Source: UBA11865 sp963749825 (GTDB lineage: Bacteria > Chloroflexota > Anaerolineae > Promineifilales > Promineifilaceae). From it: a stretch of 64,000 nucleotides of DNA. The stretch lies in the NCBI GenBank assembly GCA_963749825.1, contig CAVVOI010000014.1:124001-188000 (forward strand), written 5' to 3'. Under the pieces are notes generated by a model. It was given only the letters and a program-made list of their open reading frames with translations, made no database searches and was not told the origin of the DNA. The stretch's first letter is position 1. The number at the start of each line of letters is the position of its first letter. Below, one piece after another: positions 8,724 through 17,068 of the stretch. The position numbers were made by a program, and so were the translations under genes.

Positions 8724-9368
8724 TTATTTTGGACTGTTATCTAGTCGAAAGCCATGCCCTCTAACCGTAACAACGTACTCGTGTTCATCAAGCTCTGCTA
8801 GGCGATCTCGCAGCCTCCGTATCAGGGCATCAATTGCCTGTTCAGTTACCCCGATACCATCGGTACCAGGCCAGACAATTTCCACGATAGTGTCTCGATC
8901 GACAACTGCTCCCTTGGCTTCGTAAAGGGCTTCCAATAGTCGAAACTGAGCTAAGGAAAGAGGTGGCAACAGTTCTTGTCCTTTAATTCTCACGGCTCGC
9001 TGCAACATGTCTAGCTCGAGATCGCCCTCTGGTATGGGGTCTTCAATCGTTAAGGGAACAGTTGCATCGGTTCCGACAAACAGCAACTTGACTCGCAGTG
9101 CAATTTGAATTTCATCACCATCTCGCAAAGGCTTCGACCCCTGAACTTGGGCGCCATTGAGATGGGTTCCATTTTTGCTTCCAAGATCGTGAAGGATATA
9201 GTTGCTTGCCTCGCTGACTATTTTCGCGTGATAACGTGAAACTTGCCTTTCTGGAAGAACGATTTGGCAATCACTGCCGCGGCCTATTAAGAATTCATCA
9301 CTATCTATAGTCCAACGTTCACCAGTTAGCTGTCCTTCACGAGCAATGAGGATTGGCTTATCATTCAT
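8724..9368 (-). CDS. FHA domain - winged-helix (OmpR/PhoB-type) DNA-binding protein
   Basis: A 214-residue protein. The N-terminal FHA domain (residues ~20-95) has IGRGSDCQI, SRYHAKI and DLGSKNGTHLNG, the phosphothreonine-binding signature. The C-terminal half (~125-212) is a winged helix of the OmpR/PhoB effector type, with LSLAQFRLLEALYEAKG, RRLRDRLAEL and VRGHGFRLD. The family expectation is a transcription factor recruited or switched by Thr phosphorylation. A Ser/Thr kinase starts 80 bases away on the opposite strand, an obvious candidate partner and reminiscent of mycobacterial PknH-EmbR (inference). Domain order is FHA first, the reverse of EmbR. ATG is at 9368. Confidence 0.9.
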   Translation of the reverse strand: MNDKPILIAREGQLTGERWTIDSDEFLIGRGSDCQIVLPERQVSRYHAKIVSEASNYILHDLGSKNGTHLNGAQVQGSKPLRDGDEIQIALRVKLLFVGTDATVPLTIEDPIPEGDLELDMLQRAVRIKGQELLPPLSLAQFRLLEALYEAKGAVVDRDTIVEIVWPGTDGIGVTEQAIDALIRRLRDRLAELDEHEYVVTVRGHGFRLDNSPK

Positions 9369-9406
9369 TTTTTGGCCCTCGTCGACCTATTTTCGAACTA
9401 CTGCAT

Positions 9407-9412
9407 TATAAT
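9407..9412 (+). promoter_or_regulatory. Putative -10 box upstream of Ser/Thr kinase gene
   Basis: A perfect TATAAT lies 36 bases before the kinase ATG, in the divergent region shared with the FHA regulator. No good -35 match is seen. Confidence 0.4.
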
Positions 9413-9448
9413 CTATATTAGCCGAGTAAGTACAGGTAAAATTTTAGA

Positions 9449-10432
9449 ATGTTAGAGAGACTCAAAAACGGGACTATACTGAAAGATAGGTACAAAGTTG
9501 CTGAAGTCGTCGGGCAAGGGGGTATGGGCAATGTATATCAAGCAGAAGATTTGCGTTTGCCGGGACGACAATGTGCGATAAAGGAAGTTCAACCTGAGCC
9601 AAATGCTTCGCCTGAAACTCACCGCCAAGAACAGGCTCAATTTTTGCGCGAAGCAAGCTTGCTTGCTCAATTGGACCATCCAAACCTGCCAAAGGTCTCT
9701 GATTTCTTTACAGATGGTGGGCGAGATTATCTGGTGATGGATTATGTTCCAGGTAGCAATCTTAAGGAGATGATTGACGACAGCCGAGTTCATGATCAGA
9801 TGTTAGATGTAGATGTGGTGATGGACTGGTCAAGCCAGATCATAGATGCAGTCGAATATCTTCATAACCAAGACCCAGTAGTTTTACACCGTGATATCAA
9901 GCCCGCCAATATAAAGATTACGCCAGACGGCCGGATCAAATTGGTCGACTTTGGACTAGCCAAGGTTATGGTCACTGATTCTTCGAGTACGATAACGGTT
10001 ATACAAGGTAGAGGCACTGCATACTATACACCAATAGAACAATATGGTGCCGAAAGTGAACATACGGACATTCGTTCAGATATCTATGCGCTGGGAGCCA
10101 CACTATACCATCTTTATGCCTGCCAGGCACCGCCGGAAGCGAGAAAAAGATTTCTCAATCCTACTGTCATGCAGCCCGTGCAAAAAATAAATCCAGAGGT
10201 TAGCAATGATATCAGTGAGGGCATTCATTGGGCGCTTGAAATGCATCCTGACAATCGACCGAAGAACGTGGGTGAGCTGCGACAAGCGTTGCTCGGTCAG
10301 ATAAGGCGGCAGCCAGTGAATGAATATTCTGGAGAATCCCCAAACCTTGGAGAGGCGCTACGCTCCAACTCTTTGATCATATTCGCCGCCCTAATTCTGC
10401 TAATTCTCGCAATTGTCATCACGGTCATCTGA
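9449..10432 (+). CDS. Tail-anchored PknB-type Ser/Thr protein kinase
   Basis: A 327-residue kinase. The Gly loop is VGQGGMGNVY (residues ~21-30), the ATP-binding Lys is in CAIKEV (K45), the catalytic loop is HRDIKPANIK (Asp ~149), DFG is at ~167-169, and the activation segment contains GTAYYTPIEQY. All key residues are intact. The last ~21 residues form one hydrophobic helix (SLIIFAALILLILAIVITVI) with nothing beyond it. The kinase is therefore membrane-tethered but lacks an outer sensor domain such as PASTA. It faces the FHA-winged-helix regulator gene divergently, which suggests a kinase/effector pair. It could equally phosphorylate other targets. Confidence 0.93.
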   Translation: MLERLKNGTILKDRYKVAEVVGQGGMGNVYQAEDLRLPGRQCAIKEVQPEPNASPETHRQEQAQFLREASLLAQLDHPNLPKVSDFFTDGGRDYLVMDYVPGSNLKEMIDDSRVHDQMLDVDVVMDWSSQIIDAVEYLHNQDPVVLHRDIKPANIKITPDGRIKLVDFGLAKVMVTDSSSTITVIQGRGTAYYTPIEQYGAESEHTDIRSDIYALGATLYHLYACQAPPEARKRFLNPTVMQPVQKINPEVSNDISEGIHWALEMHPDNRPKNVGELRQALLGQIRRQPVNEYSGESPNLGEALRSNSLIIFAALILLILAIVITVI

Positions 10433-10541
10433 TAACTGAAAAAGAACAAGCATTTTGCCTAACAAATAGCACGATTCTCTCAATTTGGTCCGATAAACAA
10501 GAATTAGCAAGGGATCAAGTAGGAAAAGTCGATTTTGTACC

Positions 10542-10570
10542 TTGACACAATAGATTGGCAAAGTTATATT
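10542..10570 (+). promoter_or_regulatory. Strong sigma70-type promoter
   Basis: TTGACA (10542-10547), 17-base spacer, TATATT (10565-10570). It lies about 80 bases before the ABC ATPase start and is one of the clearest promoters in the window. Confidence 0.8.
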
Positions 10571-10651
10571 TTGGTTGCAAATGCTCCTTTGTAAATGGGA
10601 GTATGAATGCTGTTCGGTTTACGCTAAGAGGTAAGTGAAGGAGGTGGGTTC

Positions 10652-11752
10652 ATGGCAAGTGTAACTTATCGCAATGTGTACAAGCGGTTTGGCGATTTTA
10701 CTGCGGTAGACGATTTAAGTATCGAGATCGCCGATAAAGAGTTTGTGGTTTTCGTGGGTCCTTCAGGATGTGGGAAATCGACAAGCCTGCGTATGTTGGC
10801 GGGCCTTGAGGAGATTTCAGATGGTGAGATCCTGATTGGTGATAGGGTGGTCAATGATGTTCCACCGAAGGATCGTGATATTGCCATGGTCTTTCAATCT
10901 TACGCCCTGTATCCACATATGTCGGTCTACGACAATATGGCCTTCGGTTTGAAGCTGCGCAAAACACCGAAAACAGAAATTGATAGACGGGTGAAGGAGG
11001 CAGCCGAAATCCTTGGCTTGATGCCTCTACTGGATCGTAAACCCAAAGCGCTTTCTGGTGGTCAACGGCAACGTGTCGCTGTTGGTCGTGCAATTGTCCG
11101 CGAGCCTGAAGTATTCTTGATGGACGAGCCATTATCTAATCTCGACGCCAAGTTACGCGTTTCGGCGCGCGCCGACATTACAAAGTTACACAAGAGACTG
11201 GGCACAACCTTTATTTATGTGACGCACGATCAAGTCGAGGCGATGACCATGGCAGATCGGATCATGGTTATTAGCGATGGTATATTGCAGCAGATTGATT
11301 CACCTCGCAATCTATATAACAAGCCTAATAATGTCTTTGTTGCCGGTTTTATCGGAAGTCCGAGTATGAATTTTTTCAATTCAACAATTGTCTCTGAAGA
11401 AGGCAATCTTTTTGCAGATACCGGAGACTTCCGGGTTCATGTCCCTAAGACCTCTGACGCCGTTTATGGCGAATATGTCGGTAAAGAAGTCGTGCTCGGT
11501 ATTCGTCCAGAAAATATCCATGCTGTGCCTTTTATACCACCGAATATCGATGAGGCTCCTATTTCAGGTGTTGTAGATGTGGTTGAATTACTCGGACACG
11601 AATTAAACCTGGTTGTTGATTCCGGAAATAACACTTTTGTTGCAATTGTTGATACACGGCTTGCTCCTACGGTCGGTAATGAGGTTGATCTTGTCGTCAA
11701 TGTCGATCGTTTGCATCTTTTTGATAAAGATACCGAATTAGCAATCCGCTAA
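10652..11752 (+). CDS. Sugar-type ABC transporter ATP-binding protein (UgpC/MalK/MsmX family)
   Basis: A 366-residue ATPase. Walker A is GPSGCGKST, the Q-loop lies in VFQSYALYPHMSVYDN, the signature is LSGGQRQRVAVGRAI, Walker B is VFLMDEPLSNLDAKL, and the H-loop is THDQVEAMT. From residue ~240 a TOBE/OB-fold regulatory region follows, including LGIRPENIH. This architecture powers import of sugars or glycerol-3-phosphate. No permease or binding-protein gene is near, so it probably serves several remote transporters, as MsmX does in Bacillus (inference). It has its own strong promoter, an AAGGAGGTG ribosome site and a terminator, so it is a single-gene unit. Confidence 0.93.
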   Translation: MASVTYRNVYKRFGDFTAVDDLSIEIADKEFVVFVGPSGCGKSTSLRMLAGLEEISDGEILIGDRVVNDVPPKDRDIAMVFQSYALYPHMSVYDNMAFGLKLRKTPKTEIDRRVKEAAEILGLMPLLDRKPKALSGGQRQRVAVGRAIVREPEVFLMDEPLSNLDAKLRVSARADITKLHKRLGTTFIYVTHDQVEAMTMADRIMVISDGILQQIDSPRNLYNKPNNVFVAGFIGSPSMNFFNSTIVSEEGNLFADTGDFRVHVPKTSDAVYGEYVGKEVVLGIRPENIHAVPFIPPNIDEAPISGVVDVVELLGHELNLVVDSGNNTFVAIVDTRLAPTVGNEVDLVVNVDRLHLFDKDTELAIR

Positions 11753-11776
11753 TTTTTTTGACTTGAACCCTGCAGA

Positions 11777-11811
11777 AAGGCCGCTGTTTTTATAGCAGCG
11801 GCTTTTCTTTT
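11777..11811 (+). terminator. Rho-independent terminator
   Basis: A 7-bp stem GCCGCTG (11780-11786)/CAGCGGC (11796-11802) with a 9-base loop, then TTTTCTTTT. It follows the ABC ATPase gene. Confidence 0.9.
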
Positions 11812-11863
11812 GGCTTGAAGCTTCTAGCAACCGCTGCCAATTCTAGGCACAGCTCCTTGAGAC

Positions 11864-12769
11864 ATGGACAATGAACGGAAAGTGTGGTCGGCCTTCTTGC
11901 TCTTGGCGTTAGCATGGGGCACCTCATTCTTCTTTATCAAGATCGCTCTAGAGACACTCGATCCGTTCACGCTCGTAAGCATGCGGCTGTTGATTGGATG
12001 GGTTGGTCTCATGGTTATCATGAAACTGACCGACCAATCACTTCCACGAAGCAAAGCAATCTGGGGTCACCTAACTTTCCTTGGCGTTATCAATACGGCT
12101 CTACCGTTCATTTTGATAACCTGGGCTGAATCGGGCATAGATGGGGTGGACAGTACGGTCGCTTCTGTCTTAAATAGTACGGTGCCCTTATTTAGCATTG
12201 TTATCGCTGGCGCCCTTCTAAGAATGGAGCAATTATCTGTCGGTGGAGTCAGTGGCGTGATTGTTGGTTTCTTGGGTGTGGTGCTTATGCTCAGCCGTGG
12301 TCTCGGTGATTCATCAGGTAGTCTTATGGCGCATCTAGCCATCATCTTTGCTGCCCTTTGTTATGCCGTATCTAGTATCTACGCTCGAAAGAATCTTCAA
12401 CAAGTGTCCCCTGTTGTATTGGCAACCGGGCAATTGCTGGTAGCCGGTATTGTTGTTTCGATATTAGCCGTAGCGCTCGAGGATTTTAACCAACAGAGTT
12501 TTACGCAGACCACGATAATGTCTCTTTTGTGGCTTGGCCTTTTAGGTTCTTGCCTGGCTTATATTTTGTACTTCTTTGTATTAAGAAATTGGGGACCAAC
12601 ACGTACTACTTTGGTAACCTATTTGTTGCCTGTTGTCGGCGTTACAGCAGGCGTGTTGATTCTGGATGAGGCGATCGATTGGCGTCTGGTAACTGGAGGA
12701 TTGCTGATATTGAGCGGTGTAGCCTTGGTTAATTGGCGACCGAGACAACGCCGAATCGAAGCAACCTGA
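11864..12769 (+). CDS. EamA/DMT-family transporter
   Basis: A 301-residue polytopic membrane protein with about ten hydrophobic helices in two homologous EamA halves. The first half opens LLALAWGTSFFFIKIALE and the second LAIIFAALCYAVSSIYARK. The segment DEAIDWRLVTGGLLILSGV near the C-terminus is typical. Members export amino acids, metabolites or drugs across the cytoplasmic membrane, and the substrate is not predictable here. The Shine-Dalgarno is weak. It lies alone between the ABC ATPase terminator and a small disrupted gene. Confidence 0.88.
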   Translation: MDNERKVWSAFLLLALAWGTSFFFIKIALETLDPFTLVSMRLLIGWVGLMVIMKLTDQSLPRSKAIWGHLTFLGVINTALPFILITWAESGIDGVDSTVASVLNSTVPLFSIVIAGALLRMEQLSVGGVSGVIVGFLGVVLMLSRGLGDSSGSLMAHLAIIFAALCYAVSSIYARKNLQQVSPVVLATGQLLVAGIVVSILAVALEDFNQQSFTQTTIMSLLWLGLLGSCLAYILYFFVLRNWGPTRTTLVTYLLPVVGVTAGVLILDEAIDWRLVTGGLLILSGVALVNWRPRQRRIEAT

Positions 12770-12800
12770 TGCCCAAAGTTAGAGTAAAATTGCGATTATC

Positions 12801-13203
12801 ATGACCGAAGCTAATTATAAGATAGGTGAAACATTTAACGTTCAATTTATTTGGAGAATACCCAGTAAAGATTTTCTGCGGGCCCTCTTCGTCGTTGAGG
12901 TGCTTCATCAGGACTTTGTTTCCGATAAGTATGTGGTTAGATTGAATGAGTTTCTTGCCGGAAGGCAAGAGGATAAAGAAGGAACTATGCGATCTCTAGA
13001 AGAGGTAGCAAGAGATTATTGGTATCTAGTTAAAAGGTCTTACTGGCCGAAAAATATCACTGGCGTTCGAAGTTGATGACGGCAGTCCTTTATGGTTAAG
13101 GTTAGAAACTCTAACTGGAGAACACAATTTCTTCAGCAGACTAAATGAGCTGCCTCCGGAATTAAGCGACTGGAAAATTGAAGACCAACTTGAGGAAGAG
13201 TAA
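12801..13203 (+). pseudogene. Small hypothetical gene, frame-broken at an A5 run
   Basis: The first frame starts with ATG at 12801 and reads 91 residues before TGA at 13076. Its sequence up to YWPKNI looks like a real soluble protein. One frame over, the reading continues as SLAFEVDDGSPLWLRLE and runs to a TAA at 13201-13203, right against the convergent oxidase stop. Removing one A from AAAAA at 13050-13054 gives an uninterrupted 133-residue protein. I do not recognise the family. The even amino-acid composition across the break and the exact fit to the next gene argue that it was one gene, either recently damaged or mis-sequenced. Confidence 0.6.
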
Positions 13204-14709
13204 TCAACTCTGATCAGCTAAGTTGAATGAGCCAAACAGTCTTCGCCAAAGGTTCGTTTGCAAGATTGACTCCGGATCATTGGCGTCTTTTAAATTTAGG
13301 AATCGATTGACAACATCTTCACCTAAATACGCTGAAACGTTTTCTGGCTGCAGCAAGCTATCTTTCGCGAAATAGAAACGGCCCTCGCCCTCTAAAACAA
13401 TAGCGTTTAGTTCCTTCGCCAGCGAAATAATCTTCTGTTTACGTTTCGGAGTTACTCGAAAATCCATCGCCAATGAAAACCCATCAACCCCATGACTAAT
13501 GAGGAAATCGTCGGGCCGATGTCGTTTCAAAACCGACAAATAATTCACGACTCCACGTTCCTGGCATTTGCGCAATAATTCGTTGAACGTTTCTAAGGCA
13601 GATTCTTTCGGAACGAAACATTGATATTGGATAAGCCCTCCCTGACCGTAGGCTAGCTTAAAATTCGGTACATAATCAAGCAAAAAATGGAAGGCGACAT
13701 GCGGTTGGCGAAACTTGGACTCATTAGAAAATCGTGAAGCTTGATATTTTCCAATATTAATTAAGCGACCTCCCAGGTCATTCATGAATGGTCGCATCAT
13801 TCGCCACATAATAGACCGGGGTACAATTCCAAACATCGTGTCCGATAAGTGTTGGTTATCAAGCCGGAGCGTTTGTTGGGGGTATGGATCGACTCCTGGT
13901 GCTAGATAATTCGCAATGTGAATCTGGCCTCTGCCTAATGACTTGCCTTTGGCGAATGAATCAATCCAGCCAACGATATAGTCGGATCCTGGAAGATAGG
14001 TGTCGAATTGTTCTATCATCTCTTCGAGGTTTCGGCTGACCAAGGCCTCCACATTAAGTAGACCTGAGTACACGCGCTTAAGACGCAAGGTGATAGATGT
14101 AAAGATACCGAGCATGCCAAAACCACCAATAGCGGCGTGAAAAAGTTCAGCATTCGATTCCCGGTTGCAAGTGATGATATCACCAGAAGGTAGCATCATC
14201 TCGAATTCATAAATATGATCGCCAATCGTGCCCGCTTTCCAGGCGTTTTTTCCATGAACATTCATGCCAGCGCAGCCGCCAATTGTCGGTTTAGCCGTTC
14301 CTGGAACCACGGCCGGCCACCAGCCGTCTTCCAATGCATATTCCCACATCTGCCCAATTGTTACACCGGGCTCAACCTGAATTTCTCCCGAGGTTGGATT
14401 CCAGCTCAGGATACGGTTCATGCGGCGCATATCGAGGGTGATATTCTCACTGTTCAAGGTTGCGTCGCCATAACTATTACCGGCGCCTCGAAGACCGATG
14501 CTTCTTTGGTTATCTTTGGCTATTTTCAATACTTGCTGCAATCCATCGACATTGCTGGGCCTGTAGATATAGCTCATCGCACTGCTGGCGCCGCCCCATG
14601 CCGCTACACGCTCTAAATTGTCCATCGATAGACCAGTAGTGGTTAAGTAAGTATTCGGTTCTGTAGCTTTCGAATCCGATTTAATCTGAATGTTTTGTTC
14701 AAGTTTCAT
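13204..14709 (-). CDS. FAD-binding oxidase, DprE1-like
   Basis: A 501-residue flavoprotein. The FAD-binding (PCMH-type) domain covers residues ~45-215. It has LRGAGNSYGDATL, matching the family's pyrophosphate loop, then VEPGVTIGQMWEYALEDGWW and GTAKPTIGGCAGMNVHGKN. The C-terminal substrate domain contains DYVPNFKLAYGQGGLIQYQCF. Best family fit is decaprenylphosphoryl-beta-D-ribose 2-oxidase (DprE1) and related sugar oxidases. The gene immediately upstream on the same strand is an SDR like DprE2, the reductase partner that completes the 2'-epimerisation. A polyprenyl-phosphate pentose epimerase is therefore plausible; another polyol or sugar substrate is possible. Start ATG is at 14709. Confidence 0.8.
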   Translation of the reverse strand: MKLEQNIQIKSDSKATEPNTYLTTTGLSMDNLERVAAWGGASSAMSYIYRPSNVDGLQQVLKIAKDNQRSIGLRGAGNSYGDATLNSENITLDMRRMNRILSWNPTSGEIQVEPGVTIGQMWEYALEDGWWPAVVPGTAKPTIGGCAGMNVHGKNAWKAGTIGDHIYEFEMMLPSGDIITCNRESNAELFHAAIGGFGMLGIFTSITLRLKRVYSGLLNVEALVSRNLEEMIEQFDTYLPGSDYIVGWIDSFAKGKSLGRGQIHIANYLAPGVDPYPQQTLRLDNQHLSDTMFGIVPRSIMWRMMRPFMNDLGGRLINIGKYQASRFSNESKFRQPHVAFHFLLDYVPNFKLAYGQGGLIQYQCFVPKESALETFNELLRKCQERGVVNYLSVLKRHRPDDFLISHGVDGFSLAMDFRVTPKRKQKIISLAKELNAIVLEGEGRFYFAKDSLLQPENVSAYLGEDVVNRFLNLKDANDPESILQTNLWRRLFGSFNLADQS

Positions 14710-14793
14710 CTAATCTATTTACGAGTAATAGCGGTTGCCCGCCAAATAGTTAATGTGTATTTCAACGATTCGTCAGCAACTGTTACCAATGAT

Positions 14794-15579
14794 TCAAATG
14801 TTAAGACGCCGAAAGATAATCGAAGGCGTATGTTGTATGGCCAGCATAACAAAGCGCCAGCGTTTTGGAACATAGGCGACCTGCTTCTTTTGTTTGATAG
14901 CGCCTAGTATTTGCTCGGCGGCTTCTTCGGGAGAGATAACCCACATCGTCTTGACAGCATTTTCAAGCAGTCGCGTTTCGACAAAACCTGGTTTGATGGT
15001 TGTTACTGATACGCCGTAGCGAGTTAAGCGATTTCGCAATGCTTCTAAATAGGTTGACAGACCAGCCTTGCTAGTGTTATATCCAGGATTTTGCCTGCGT
15101 CCTCTATCCGCCGCGATGGAGGAAATGCCAACAATTTGGCCTGCTCCCGCTCGTTCAAACCGGGAAGCTGCTAAATTTAACCAGGCCATCGCACCCAACA
15201 AATTAACATTGATCATCAGAAAATCTTTTTCAAAGTTATATTCATCAGCCGACATTGGTGGTTGAACCCCGGCGGCATAAACAATTAGGTCCAATCCGCC
15301 TAGATCGGCTGTTATTCTTTGATACAGGGCAGTCGTTTCATCGAAGTCAGCTACATTGTGGACATAGGCAAGTGCGCGACTCCCATTATTTACCGATTGG
15401 TTGATATCATCGCATACTTCAGTCAATAAAACTTCCCGCCTGGCAACCATCGCGACGTTGTAACCACTCTTCACCAACGCCCTTGCTAATGTCGCCCCAA
15501 TTCCTGACGAGCTACCTATGATGATTGCTGAATTGTGGGGCTCAAGTGGTCTTTCAGGTGAAACCGATACATTTGACAT
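14794..15579 (-). CDS. Short-chain dehydrogenase/reductase, DprE2-like
   Basis: A 261-residue SDR. The NAD(P) motif is IIIGSSSGIGATLARAL. The structural motif appears as VYAAGVQ, the catalytic Ser lies in IVGISSIAADRG, and Tyr/Lys in PGYNTSKAGL. The C-terminus ends in a hydrophobic stretch that could touch the membrane. The family reduces keto groups with NAD(P)H. It sits 84 bases upstream of the DprE1-like oxidase on the same strand, so the pair would oxidise and then re-reduce the same carbon, as in arabinose-donor synthesis. This pairing is inference; SDRs alone are poor predictors of substrate. Confidence 0.82.
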   Translation of the reverse strand: MSNVSVSPERPLEPHNSAIIIGSSSGIGATLARALVKSGYNVAMVARREVLLTEVCDDINQSVNNGSRALAYVHNVADFDETTALYQRITADLGGLDLIVYAAGVQPPMSADEYNFEKDFLMINVNLLGAMAWLNLAASRFERAGAGQIVGISSIAADRGRRQNPGYNTSKAGLSTYLEALRNRLTRYGVSVTTIKPGFVETRLLENAVKTMWVISPEEAAEQILGAIKQKKQVAYVPKRWRFVMLAIQHTPSIIFRRLNI

Positions 15580-15758
15580 AGTATTTCTTCCGAGTTAATG
15601 TGATTAGGTATTTTAGCACATGTAGCCAATCGTATTAGTATCTTAATCTCGCCCCTCATAGTACTTTTGATAAGAACATCTTGGTTATTGTCTCGCGGTA
15701 TTGCCTTGGCTCAGCCGAAATCATGGTTTGGCCATTTGGGCGATGAGGGATATTTTCT

Positions 15759-16835
15759 TCATACAAGATATATTGGGTTACTATAAATCCAGCCACGTTC
15801 TTTTCTATTGTAGTTGAGTTTGCATTCCACCCGGTAGGCGCCTGTGACGGTAGGAATATAGGTTAGATGTTTGTCATTTTTGGATTCGGCTACAACCTCA
15901 CCGTATCTCAGTAAGGTGATTTTACACTTTGACGGGGCCTTAACCTGCAACGTCGCTCCGTCAATCATCTTAATCTCATCACCCATAATCCCCCTGGATT
16001 TGCTTTGACCGGTGAAGCGAAAACCGGCAGTATCTGCTATTAGATCATAGCCGATCCAAGAATTTCCGCGGCCGATCGCATCGAAAACAAGTTGCCTGTC
16101 ATGGTCTAAATCACCATTTAACTCCTCGATAACGAGAATGTGAGTGTTAACGGCCCTGAATAGGTATTCATAAGGGAAAATGATCCGAGCGATAGGCCCC
16201 ATGCGGTAAATCAGGGCATGGGCATCGCTGCCACCCACCGCGGCAACCTTTCGACCATCAGATAATAGTTGATCCCATTTCGACAAGGTTTCGGACCGAG
16301 GGCCGGCAATATATTTGTCCGGATTAAGCGCCAAGGCAATCGCTTTTAATCGACTATCCAAATGTCCTTTGAAGTTGGACATGTAATTCCAGATTTCTAA
16401 ACCGGCGTAATTCTCGATTTCCCAATTCTGCCATCCGAGGCTCGAAAGGTTGAAGCTCGGCATAGCAGGATCAAATGGATGGGCAAGAAAGCCATAACCA
16501 CCCGCGGCTCGTGTTTCATCAATAAGAGTTTGCGGATCGCTCGAGAAATGGGAAAGCTCCTCTTTAACACCAAAAACCAAAAAATGGTTTGACTGGGGTT
16601 TTCGTCGCATGTCGTGAATTTCTTCACCGGTAAGGAGTAATACGCGCCCTGATTCCTCGCTATAATAGCCCTCAACCCCGTTTACCTTGATATTGTGATC
16701 AGTTACGATTATGAAATCTAGATCCGCCTTGATCGCATCACAAGCAATTTCAGCGTGCAGTTTCGTCCCATCCGAAAAGGGAGTATGCATATGGACGTTG
16801 CCTGAATATTCGTGCATCTGATATTGGTTTACCAA
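15759..16835 (-). CDS. PHP-domain metal-dependent phosphoesterase-like protein
   Basis: A 358-residue protein. The N-terminal PHP motifs are all present: VHMHTPFSDG (residues ~14-23), FIIVTDHN (~38-45), a LTGEEIH segment, FLAHPFDP, and a late GGSDAHA. These His/Asp/Glu residues bind two or three metals in PHP phosphatases and nucleases. The C-terminal ~90 residues are beta-rich (GATLQVKAPSKCKITLL, VTGAYRVECKL) and resemble a small sandwich appended to stand-alone PHP proteins. No signal peptide is seen. The substrate is unknown. The gene is transcribed alone, divergent from a lipoprotein. Confidence 0.85.
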   Translation of the reverse strand: MVNQYQMHEYSGNVHMHTPFSDGTKLHAEIACDAIKADLDFIIVTDHNIKVNGVEGYYSEESGRVLLLTGEEIHDMRRKPQSNHFLVFGVKEELSHFSSDPQTLIDETRAAGGYGFLAHPFDPAMPSFNLSSLGWQNWEIENYAGLEIWNYMSNFKGHLDSRLKAIALALNPDKYIAGPRSETLSKWDQLLSDGRKVAAVGGSDAHALIYRMGPIARIIFPYEYLFRAVNTHILVIEELNGDLDHDRQLVFDAIGRGNSWIGYDLIADTAGFRFTGQSKSRGIMGDEIKMIDGATLQVKAPSKCKITLLRYGEVVAESKNDKHLTYIPTVTGAYRVECKLNYNRKERGWIYSNPIYLV

Positions 16836-17036
16836 GGGCTAAAAAGAAGGAGGAATAGTCAAAGTGATTAATAAGAAGCTCTAGAAGAACTGGCGAATTA
16901 TGCCATCACATATACAAAAAGATGGAGGAGCCTGTAAATTGCAGGAACGGCACAAATTATAATTCACTAGGGGCAATAGACAAGGGTACAAATGACCGGC
17001 GCCAATTGTCCCATTTGTATCCGAGGTTTGGGTCGT

Positions 17037-17042
17037 TATAAT
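17037..17042 (+). promoter_or_regulatory. Putative -10 box of lipoprotein gene
   Basis: A perfect TATAAT lies 26 bases before the ATG at 17069. The implied leader is about 20 nt, with no Shine-Dalgarno. Confidence 0.45.
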
Positions 17043-17068
17043 GCAACTAGATCTGATCGTAGTCGTCT

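Noticed and set aside
14215..14616. 133-residue open frame opposite the DprE1-like oxidase
   Set aside because: Antisense to a gene with clear FAD motifs, no ribosome site and no family resemblance.
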